Origin: Candidatus Methanoperedens sp.
GTDB lineage: Archaea > Halobacteriota > Methanosarcinia > Methanosarcinales > Methanoperedenaceae
Reading direction: 5' to 3'
DNA length: 22,769 nt
NCBI GenBank assembly: GCA_023249275.1
Contig: JAHFCV010000015.1
Location: forward strand, 1 to 22,769
Part shown: in pieces, positions 14,715-20,682 of the stretch
Layout: every line of letters starts with the position of its first letter
Numbering within the stretch: position 1 is the stretch's first letter
Translations under genes and position numbers: made by a program
Notes under the pieces: generated by a model
The model's input: the letters and a program-made list of their open reading frames with translations, nothing else
What the model was told of the DNA's origin: nothing
Databases searched by the model: none

Positions 14715-15467
14715 TCAATTGAGTCTTTCGTCCCTTTCCTGCATCTGTCGCATAACTTCTTCATACTCAAGCGGATGTTCGTGCTTCATCTGTTCCTCTG
14801 ATAAGTTGCCTGTGATCCATGCTTTTGACATGGGGAACACCTCGGGGCTGTAATGGACATTCCACCAGTGAACTATGAAAATAAACAGGGTTGCCAGTAA
14901 TGCTTCGTCTGTATGAACAATGGTTGCAAGATGCACGTATGCATAAGGTATGTATTCCATAGCCGCAAAAGGAAACAGCATTACAAGTCCCGTGACGCAC
15001 AGCATTACCATTCCCCAGAATGCGCCCCAGTAGTCAAATTTCTCTTTCCAGCTATACCTTCCGAATCTGGGATGTTCTGCTTTTCCAAAGTAAAATAGTA
15101 TTGTCTGCCAGAAATCCTTGGCATCTTTCAGGGTAGGCCATACATTCCGTTCAAGCAGGGATTCCTTATCAACAAATACGTGATAAACAACATGGTATAT
15201 ACCGAGAAGAACCATTCCAATGCCTGCTGCATGGTGTATCTGCGTCCTCATTCCAAATCCGCCTAAAAAGTTAATAATTACAGGGGACCACCAGGCATCA
15301 GGGAATTTAAGAGGCATTCCGCTGACTACTAAAAGCATGAATGTCCCTATCATTACCCAGTGCTGTGCAAGTTGATTGAATGTGAACCTTTTAAAGAAAA
15401 CCTCACCCATAGTACTATCTCCTGTCTCATTCGATTCAGAAACTTCCAGTAATTTTTGCCTGGACAT
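14715..15467 (-). CDS. Cytochrome b, formate dehydrogenase gamma / b561-like membrane subunit
   Basis: 250 residues with four predicted membrane segments and the His pattern of a di-heme cytochrome b (PF01292-like): His36 in LAQHWVMIG, His78/79 in RTQIHHAAGIG, His92/96 in YHVVYH, and the His residues of ATIVHTDEA and IVHWWNVHY. Such subunits connect a quinone or methanophenazine pool to extracytoplasmic redox partners. It follows the heptaheme gene by 3 bases in the same operon, so the pair probably forms a b/c complex. Two starts look good. The ATG at 15467 has AGGAG 10 bases upstream, and the ATG at 15410 (Met20) has AGGAG 8 bases upstream and would remove a polar N-terminus rarely seen in the family. 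The C-terminal 40 residues are polar and charged. Confidence 0.9.
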   Translation of the reverse strand: MSRQKLLEVSESNETGDSTMGEVFFKRFTFNQLAQHWVMIGTFMLLVVSGMPLKFPDAWWSPVIINFLGGFGMRTQIHHAAGIGMVLLGIYHVVYHVFVDKESLLERNVWPTLKDAKDFWQTILFYFGKAEHPRFGRYSWKEKFDYWGAFWGMVMLCVTGLVMLFPFAAMEYIPYAYVHLATIVHTDEALLATLFIFIVHWWNVHYSPEVFPMSKAWITGNLSEEQMKHEHPLEYEEVMRQMQERDERLN

Positions 15468-15470
15468 GTT

Positions 15471-16427
15471 CTACCATCTCCTGTGGATTTTAAGTCGTGA
15501 GAGAAAATCCAGAAACACCATTCCTGCAAAAATGCCAATAACCCCGGTAGTCAGTATTTTGAAAAATATCGCTATCCAGTAAGCAAGGTCAAATGGACCC
15601 AGGAAATAGTCTCTCATCCGGGGGTTCATGCCAGACTTATTAAAGACCAGTTCGCCTGTATGAAGGGATTCCTTATCATGGACAAGCCCGGCGGCAATCT
15701 TGGCGTCAAACTTGATATCAGGATGGCAGTTCGCCTTGCCGCATGTCCCGGGAAGGTTATCCGGGTATGTGGTGGATTCAGGGTCTTTGTGGGATTTTGT
15801 GTTGTGGTTCCCGTGGCAGTCAGCGCAGGTAGCCACAAGCGTATAACCTTTATCGAGCGCCCTCCAGTGAAATGATTCTTTATATGTATCAAATCGATCC
15901 GTTTTAATCCCGTAGTACCATGCGCTCATCATTTCCTTGTTTGAATGGCATTTTGCGCATGTTGCAGGACTGTTCTGGTGGTTTGATGATGAATTCGGGT
16001 CGCTAATTGCCCGGATTTCATGGATGCCGTGGCAATCAGTGCAGGTCGCTGCTTCAGGATGACCTTTTGCAATCTGTTCCCAGTGGATGCTCTTTTTGTA
16101 ATCCTTTGCTTCCTGTGAATGGCATTTTGAGCAGACGTTTGTTATATTGGCTCGTGTGGGTCTGCCGATAAAGTCTCCCGACATCACTGTGTAAGAAATC
16201 ACGGTAGCATTGGGTTGGGTGCTCCCACCATGGCAATCTTCGCATGTAAAACCTTTCTGGTAATGGATATTGTTCCTGAATTCACTGACCACTTTAGTAT
16301 GACAGTGGTAGCATGAAACATCTTCCTGGGCAGAAACGGTGGTAATCAGTGAAAAAAATGCAATCACCAAAACCAATACATATTTATTTTTTAATAAAGA
16401 GCACAAGCTCTTGCCTGCGGACAACAT
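15471..16427 (-). CDS. Membrane-anchored heptaheme cytochrome c
   Basis: 318 residues. N-terminal signal segment (about 15-33, ending TVSAQ), seven heme sites (CYHCH, CEDCH, CSKCH, CTDCH, CAKCH, CADCH, and CGKANCH, a CX4CH site), and a C-terminal membrane helix (about 280-305, YWIAIFFKILTTGVIGIFAG) with a basic tail. The overall plan (repeated HW...TCxDCHG units: SIHWEQIA, SFHWRALD) matches multiheme proteins paired with cytochrome b in bacterial and archaeal quinol:cytochrome c complexes. GAGGT lies 8 bases before the ATG at 16427. A TATA-like element and a perfect palindrome lie in its leader. With the cytochrome b next to it, it probably takes electrons out of the membrane pool, independent of the NrfD route. 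Confidence 0.9.
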   Translation of the reverse strand: MLSAGKSLCSLLKNKYVLVLVIAFFSLITTVSAQEDVSCYHCHTKVVSEFRNNIHYQKGFTCEDCHGGSTQPNATVISYTVMSGDFIGRPTRANITNVCSKCHSQEAKDYKKSIHWEQIAKGHPEAATCTDCHGIHEIRAISDPNSSSNHQNSPATCAKCHSNKEMMSAWYYGIKTDRFDTYKESFHWRALDKGYTLVATCADCHGNHNTKSHKDPESTTYPDNLPGTCGKANCHPDIKFDAKIAAGLVHDKESLHTGELVFNKSGMNPRMRDYFLGPFDLAYWIAIFFKILTTGVIGIFAGMVFLDFLSRLKIHRRW

Positions 16428-16474
16428 TTAGAGTTACCTCGCTAAATCCATCGTAGTTTTTCCTATCCTTAATA

Positions 16475-16494
16475 CCCTGTATTAAAATACAGGG
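16475..16494. promoter_or_regulatory. Perfect palindrome in the leader of the heptaheme/cytochrome b operon
   Basis: CCCTGTATT, two bases, then AATACAGGG: nine pairs without mismatch, 48 bases upstream of the heptaheme ATG and about 47 bases after the TATA-like element. It could be a dimeric repressor operator or, in the mRNA, a leader hairpin controlling translation. Confidence 0.55.
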
Positions 16495-16540
16495 ATTTCC
16501 CCGTTTTTCCCGTTTTGTTACCAGTACTCTGACTTGATGC

Positions 16541-16550
16541 CTTATATAAT
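16541..16550 (-). promoter_or_regulatory. TATA-like element of the heptaheme/cytochrome b operon
   Basis: The minus strand reads ATTATATAAG. The predicted start near 16520 gives a leader of about 90 bases that contains the 20-base palindrome and the GAGGT ribosome site. That leader is unusually long compared with the leaderless promoters elsewhere in the window. Confidence 0.45.
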
Positions 16551-16637
16551 TTATGATTTTTTTTATCATTAATTTATATGTTGTTTTGAAGAAAATTGAA
16601 AAACTGCAATATGCAGCCAGGAAGACAATCCCCATAG

Positions 16638-16645
16638 ATTAAATA
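16638..16645 (+). promoter_or_regulatory. TATA-like element of the YkgJ-family gene
   Basis: ATTAAATA, with a predicted start near 16666-16672, close to the TTG at 16676. It faces away from the divergent cytochrome promoter about 90 bases to the left. Confidence 0.35.
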
Positions 16646-16675
16646 GATGATAACGCCTTAATTCCATGAACAAAT

Positions 16676-17380
16676 TTGACTCAAGACAGGATAATAACTG
16701 AAGATATTGAAAAAGAAATGAAATGCCTCGCAGCCTTCCAGGATGAGCAGTTCATCGAGATAATCCGTGAAGTGGGATTCGAATGCGATTGCTGCGGTAA
16801 ATGCTGCACAAGCAAATTCAATGACCATGTGTTTCTCCTGGATGACGATGCTGCAAGAATAAAAGCTCTCGGCGGTGATTTCCTGCGACCTGCGCCTTAT
16901 TTTGATTTTTGCGATAACTTCGGCAGGTTCTATGTGATGGGTTACGCCCTTAAAAACAAACCCTGTGGAGACTGCATATTCTATACAGATGGCAGGTGCG
17001 AACATTATGATATCCGCCCTGATATTTGTAAAATATATCCATACATGCTTCACAGGGAACCTGATGAAGAAGGAAATGTTGAGTGGAGACAGGTTGGCGG
17101 TCTGAACCAGCATGGGCTGTACCACAATGATATAAACGATGAAACATGCAGGGAAATATTAAGGCATGTTAAAAAATACGAGTCCGAATTTCTCGGGCAA
17201 AAGCAGAAGTTCCTTAACGCAATTAAAGAACACTTCAAGAAATATGCTCTCAGGCACAGCCAGCAGGTGTATGACCGCAGGATGAGAGAGTATGAGAAAG
17301 GGAATGAGATAGAAATTTATGTATACTTCAGGGGTAAATTTGAAAAAGAGATACTCTCCAAACAAATTATTAACTTGTAA
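16676..17380 (+). CDS. YkgJ-family cysteine cluster protein
   Basis: 234 residues. The signature is CDCCGKCCTSKFNDHVFLL at about residues 38-56, followed by PCGDCIFYTDGRCEHYDIRP and CKIYPYM, giving the family's C-x2-C-x2-CC ... C-x2-C ... C ... RPxxCxxxP pattern (PF03692). This family probably binds Zn or an Fe-S cluster. Its role is unknown, although some members act with flagellar or metal-related genes. The C-terminal third is a charged helical region. The start is unclear: the frame opens at TTG 16676 after a stop at 16667-16669, and the only early ATG (16718) has no ribosome site. The text between them (ITEDIEKEM) looks like part of the conserved helical N-terminus. A TATA-like box at 16638 would place the message start just before the TTG. 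Confidence 0.82.
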   Translation: MTQDRIITEDIEKEMKCLAAFQDEQFIEIIREVGFECDCCGKCCTSKFNDHVFLLDDDAARIKALGGDFLRPAPYFDFCDNFGRFYVMGYALKNKPCGDCIFYTDGRCEHYDIRPDICKIYPYMLHREPDEEGNVEWRQVGGLNQHGLYHNDINDETCREILRHVKKYESEFLGQKQKFLNAIKEHFKKYALRHSQQVYDRRMREYEKGNEIEIYVYFRGKFEKEILSKQIINL

Positions 17381-17422
17381 TACAAAAGAACACTAATAAT
17401 TGAAAGTAATCAGGCTGATATA

Positions 17423-18241
17423 ATGTCCAGAGAATGCGCATACTGCGGTTTCAGGGATCCTTTGCCCTTCACTTGTAAATTCTGCGGCAACTCATATTGC
17501 TATAACCACCGCCTGCCTGAATCCCATAATTGTCCCGGGCTTGCATCGTACAAGGAGCGCGTCCGTGCGAGCGGAAGATTGTATCAATATGAACCAGAAT
17601 TAACTGCAAAGAAACGCAGAACACCTCTTTTTAATTCATTGGCAAACGCCGTATCAGTAATAAAAAGCAATTACTCGCTAACGATTCTGGCGATAGTTAT
17701 TCTGTCTTTTGCATTGCATATTGTTCTTGGATATTCCCGTTATGATGTTTATCTGGCTCTTTTTCCTTTAGATGTATTTTCCCGCCCCTGGACTCTTGTT
17801 ACACATATGTTCCTCCATGCAAATGCAATACATCTCCTATTTAATATGATGTTTTTATTTTTCTTCGGTCCGGAGCTTGAGCGCAGGATAGGCGGGAAAA
17901 GGTTCCTGGAAGTGTTTTTTGGTTCTGGAATCATCGCCGCTCTTGGTTATTCGCTGTGGTCTGTTTATGTTCTCGGTTCTTTTGCCCCTGCCGTGGGAGC
18001 AAGCGGCGCATTGTTCGGTATATTTGCATGCCTCGCTGTCCTGGCTCCGGATATGCAAATTTATGTTTATTTTGTTCCCATGAAAATCACCCATGCGTTG
18101 ATATTTTTCGCACTGCTTGACCTGTTGTTCATAGGCTCGGGTGATGCAATCGCACGAAGCGCGCACTTAAGCGGGGTAGTCGCTGGGCTGCTCATGGGTA
18201 AACATTTCAAGGAAAAAAGACAGTATCAGGGCTATTACTAA
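17423..18241 (+). CDS. Rhomboid intramembrane serine protease with N-terminal AN1 zinc finger
   Basis: 272 residues. An AN1-type zinc finger fills residues 5-37 (Cys5, Cys8, Cys18, Cys21, Cys26, His29, His35, Cys37). A linker of about 45 residues leads to a six-helix rhomboid core with HANAIHLLFNM (His132, His137, Asn141), catalytic Ser194 in GASGALFG, and catalytic His248 in SAHLSGVVAG. Rhomboids cut single-span membrane proteins within or near the bilayer. The finger would lie on the cytoplasmic side. The AN1-rhomboid arrangement is typical of euryarchaea; I recall a Haloferax protein of this type (RhoII) being linked to S-layer glycoprotein glycosylation. No Shine-Dalgarno sequence is seen before the ATG. 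The gene ends 2 bases before a convergent lipoprotein gene. Confidence 0.93.
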   Translation: MSRECAYCGFRDPLPFTCKFCGNSYCYNHRLPESHNCPGLASYKERVRASGRLYQYEPELTAKKRRTPLFNSLANAVSVIKSNYSLTILAIVILSFALHIVLGYSRYDVYLALFPLDVFSRPWTLVTHMFLHANAIHLLFNMMFLFFFGPELERRIGGKRFLEVFFGSGIIAALGYSLWSVYVLGSFAPAVGASGALFGIFACLAVLAPDMQIYVYFVPMKITHALIFFALLDLLFIGSGDAIARSAHLSGVVAGLLMGKHFKEKRQYQGYY

Positions 18242-18243
18242 TC

Positions 18244-18591
18244 TTAAGAGTCTTTCGGTCCAACCACCCGCTTGTAATCGCTGTGGTACTCGTAGAATTT
18301 ACCGCCTGCTTTCAGTATCATCCGAAACCCCGGAGTAATCACCTGCGCATACATCATACCTACTTCAGGAAAGCCAAGGCTTGTATCCTGCCAGTCCACT
18401 TTTTCCTGTTTTACAAGTTGTATATCTTCAACAGGAAGATTCAATCTTCCGGCGAGGTCTTTCTTGGCAATATCAACAACAGGCGAATATTCAGGAATAA
18501 CTTCATCGTTATAAATTACACTGCCCTGTTTTGTGTCCACGCATCCTGAAATAAGAGATATTAACAATAACAGAATTAGCACCAGTTTCAT
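18244..18591 (-). CDS. Lipoprotein with a small WxDTSLGFP-type domain
   Basis: 115 residues. A signal peptide ends in the lipobox LISGC (Cys17), so the protein should be lipid-anchored outside the membrane. The mature part has one domain of about 75 residues: VVDIAKKDLAGRLNLPVEDI, then VDWQDTSLGFPEVGMMYAQV, then a TPGFRMILKAGGKFYEYHSD ending. I recall similar domains in exported bacterial and archaeal proteins with a W-x-D-x-S-L-G-C-P core, in which the Cys is usual. Here it is Phe. No function is assigned to it. The minus strand text AATAAATATT at 18615-18624 is a TATA-like box placing the message start at about the ATG, so it is probably a leaderless transcript. Confidence 0.82.
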   Translation of the reverse strand: MKLVLILLLLISLISGCVDTKQGSVIYNDEVIPEYSPVVDIAKKDLAGRLNLPVEDIQLVKQEKVDWQDTSLGFPEVGMMYAQVITPGFRMILKAGGKFYEYHSDYKRVVGPKDS

Positions 18592-18614
18592 AATATCGTA
18601 TCATACATCTCACT

Positions 18615-18624
18615 AATATTTATT
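18615..18624 (-). promoter_or_regulatory. TATA-like box of the lipoprotein gene
   Basis: AATAAATATT on the minus strand, overlapping the last codons of the methyltransferase gene. The predicted start is within a few bases of the lipoprotein ATG at 18591. Confidence 0.4.
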
Positions 18625-19243
18625 CTTTTTTCGAAACTACAGAAATCATGTGCCTCATGTAAGATTTCCCATAAAATCTCTTTTCGTTACGGGATTCGGT
18701 AATATCACATGAAAAATTGTTTGATTTTAACAAATTTTCAAGTTCGCTTTTGTTAAAATAATGGTAAATGATACCGTTTTTCCTCACAAAAGTATCAGGC
18801 TCGACCTCATCCCCGCCGTACCGCATATCCTCTTGCCCGAGGACTTCGATGAACAAAATCCCCCCGTCATTCAATATCCTGCGGAATTCGCTTATCGCAA
18901 GTGCCCTTTCTTCCAGTAAAAGATGCTGCAGCACGCCGTAACACCATATAAAATCAAAAGAGCAATCTGAAAAAGGCAAATGATACACGTTCCCTGCCAT
19001 GAACTCGATTTTCAGTTTCCTGTTCGCTGCCCGCTCAGATGCTATCTTCAAAGCATTAAGCGACACATCAAGACCAATCACATCAAACCCCCGCATACCC
19101 AATGGGATAGCGTGTTTCCCGCTTCCGCAGCCCGCATCCAGCAGGCGCCCTCTTTTGTCAAAAGAATCCAATAACCCGAGCGAATAGCGCCCTCCTTTCC
19201 AGCTTTTATATTCACTTTTCCATGCTTTGATGTGTCCTGTCAT
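18620..19243 (-). CDS. Class I SAM-dependent methyltransferase
   Basis: 207 residues of the Methyltransf_11/UbiE-like fold. Motif I LLDAGCGSGKHAIPLG (about 35-50) binds SAM. The acidic end of strand 2 is GLDVS. Motif II/post-I region reads GNVYHLPFSDCSFDFIWCYG, and motif III is ILNDGGILFIEVLG. A C-terminal insertion (EDMRYGGDEVEPDTF ... IYHYFNKSELENLL) is typical of small-molecule methyltransferases with a cap region. The substrate is not predictable from this sequence. The ATG at 19243 lies about 28 bases from a TATA-like element shared with thiDN on the other strand, again giving a leaderless-type message. Confidence 0.88.
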   Translation of the reverse strand: MTGHIKAWKSEYKSWKGGRYSLGLLDSFDKRGRLLDAGCGSGKHAIPLGMRGFDVIGLDVSLNALKIASERAANRKLKIEFMAGNVYHLPFSDCSFDFIWCYGVLQHLLLEERALAISEFRRILNDGGILFIEVLGQEDMRYGGDEVEPDTFVRKNGIIYHYFNKSELENLLKSNNFSCDITESRNEKRFYGKSYMRHMISVVSKKE

Positions 19244-19268
19244 CAGTTGCTTAATTCCCGACTGGAAC

Positions 19269-19278
19269 TATTATAATG
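19269..19278. promoter_or_regulatory. Symmetric TATA element shared by methyltransferase and thiDN genes
   Basis: The near-palindromic core TATTATAATG reads as a TATA box on both strands. It lies about 28 bases from the ATG at 19243 (minus) and about 25 bases from the ATG at 19297 (plus). Both predicted messages would be leaderless or nearly so. Confidence 0.45.
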
Positions 19279-19279
19279 T

Positions 19280-19298
19280 ATGCAAGCCATTTTTGCAT
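19280..19298. promoter_or_regulatory. Inverted repeat at the thiDN start, candidate operator
   Basis: ATGCAA, seven bases, then TTGCAT, lying between the TATA element and the first codon of thiDN and overlapping the ATG. A bound protein here would block transcription initiation. Archaeal thiamine genes are known to be controlled by ThiR (an HTH-ThiN protein), so it is a candidate ThiR site by position only. Confidence 0.35.
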
Positions 19299-20616
19299 GA
19301 TGAAAACGGTACTCACCATAGCAGGCGTGGATTCAGGCGGAGGCGCGGGTGTAGCTGCGGATTTAAAGACGTTTGCGGCGCTCGGCGTCCATGGAACGTG
19401 CGTGATTACCTCGGTGACTGCGCAGAATACAAGAGGCGTCATGAATTCTTATGATATTCCTGTATCCTTCATCAAGGAGCAGTTCGATGCAGTGGCGGGC
19501 GACATCAGGATAGACTGCGCCAAGACTGGCATGCTTTCTTCTCCCGGAATCGTCAGGACTGTTGCGAAGCTGGTTAAGAAAGAAAAAATTCCTTTAGTGG
19601 TTGACCCCGTGATGGCGGCAGAGGCTGGCGGGGAATTGCTGAAAGACGAAGCAGTTTCGGTTTTGATAGAAGAACTCCTGCCTCTTGCCGTGGCGGTTAA
19701 GCCTAACGTTTCCGAAGCAGAGCGGCTGTCCGGCTTAAAAATAAGGAATATAAAGGACGCTGGAAAAGCTGCAAAGAAAATCCATGACCTCGGCGCAAAG
19801 GCTGTGATTGTGACAGGAGGGCATCTTGAAGGAACTGATGTTCTTTTCGACGGCGAATACACGTATATCGAAGGAAAGCTGTTAAAAGGAGGCACGCACG
19901 GTTCAGGCTGTACGTATTCCGCTGCGCTTACTGCTGAGATAGCAAAAGGGGCGTCTCTTGCAGAAGCAGCCAGGCGCGCCAAGAAATTTGTTGAATATGC
20001 GATACTCGCAGGCGTGAAAATAGGCGGCGGCGCTGCGCCTGTGAACCAGCTTGCGCATACGCTGGGAGAAGCTGAAAGATACCGCGTGATAAAAAACGTG
20101 GAGGAAGCTGTCGAGTTGATTGAAAATAACATGCCTGCCGGACTTGTCCCTGAAGTCGGGTGCAACATTGCGATGGCAATATCAAACGCGTCTTCGCTCC
20201 CGGATGTGGCTGCTGTCTCAGGCAGGATTGTCAAATTAAAGGGAGTGGCGCATGCTGTGGGATGTGTCGCCTTCGGCGCAAGCAGCCATGTGGCAAGGAT
20301 AGTGCTGACGGCGATGCATGCTGATAGTTCGATGCGTGCTGCAATGAATATCCGCTATTCAGAGGAGGCGGTTTCTGCCTGTTCAGGGCTTGGGTTGCAT
20401 GTGGCATCGTTCTCACGGGAAGATGAACCTGAAGGAGTTTCCACGATGGAATGGGGCGTCAGTGAAGCTATCAGGAGTGCAGGCAGGGTTCCAGATGTGA
20501 TTTATGATACCGGAGGCGTCGGGAAAGAAGCGATGATACGGCTGCTGGGCAGGGATGCTGTGCAGGTGGCGCAGATGGCTGTTGAAATTGGCGCGATGAT
20601 GGGAAGAAATCGCTGA
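19297..20616 (+). CDS. thiDN: Bifunctional HMP/HMP-P kinase and thiamine-phosphate synthase (ThiD-ThiN fusion)
   Basis: About 439 residues. The N-terminal domain (1-250) is ThiD, which phosphorylates hydroxymethylpyrimidine twice: TIAGVDSGGGAGVAADLKTF at the substrate site, CAKTGMLSS, VDPVMAAEAG, and the ribokinase-fold anion-hole text GGTHGSGCTYSAAL. The C-terminal domain (about 260-439) is the archaeal ThiN thiamine-phosphate synthase (PEVGCNIAMAI, FGASSHVARIV, DTGGVGKEAM), replacing bacterial ThiE. Together they carry the pyrimidine branch to thiamine phosphate in the cytoplasm. The ATG at 19297 (or the next codon, 19300) is chosen over 19276 because the TATA element puts the message start there and the conserved fold begins at once. 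No TPP riboswitch can fit upstream. Confidence 0.94.
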   Translation: MMKTVLTIAGVDSGGGAGVAADLKTFAALGVHGTCVITSVTAQNTRGVMNSYDIPVSFIKEQFDAVAGDIRIDCAKTGMLSSPGIVRTVAKLVKKEKIPLVVDPVMAAEAGGELLKDEAVSVLIEELLPLAVAVKPNVSEAERLSGLKIRNIKDAGKAAKKIHDLGAKAVIVTGGHLEGTDVLFDGEYTYIEGKLLKGGTHGSGCTYSAALTAEIAKGASLAEAARRAKKFVEYAILAGVKIGGGAAPVNQLAHTLGEAERYRVIKNVEEAVELIENNMPAGLVPEVGCNIAMAISNASSLPDVAAVSGRIVKLKGVAHAVGCVAFGASSHVARIVLTAMHADSSMRAAMNIRYSEEAVSACSGLGLHVASFSREDEPEGVSTMEWGVSEAIRSAGRVPDVIYDTGGVGKEAMIRLLGRDAVQVAQMAVEIGAMMGRNR

Positions 20617-20682
20617 GGTTGTGAGGAAGAGATTGAGTAGTAAGTGCTTTGATTTTTAGTCGCTGCCAATACACATCAATTT

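Noticed and set aside
16384..16635. An 83-codon minus-strand frame across the heptaheme leader
   Set aside because: It covers the predicted promoter and palindrome and overlaps the heptaheme start in another frame. No protein features are seen.
19244..19296. A TPP riboswitch upstream of thiDN
   Set aside because: The gap is only 53 bases and the message appears leaderless, so a riboswitch aptamer cannot fit.
19449..20234. A 261-codon open frame on the minus strand inside thiDN
   Set aside because: It lies wholly antisense to a well-recognised ThiD-ThiN protein. Its translation is low in complexity (Ser/Ala/Pro-rich) and has no recognisable motif, so it is a codon-bias shadow.
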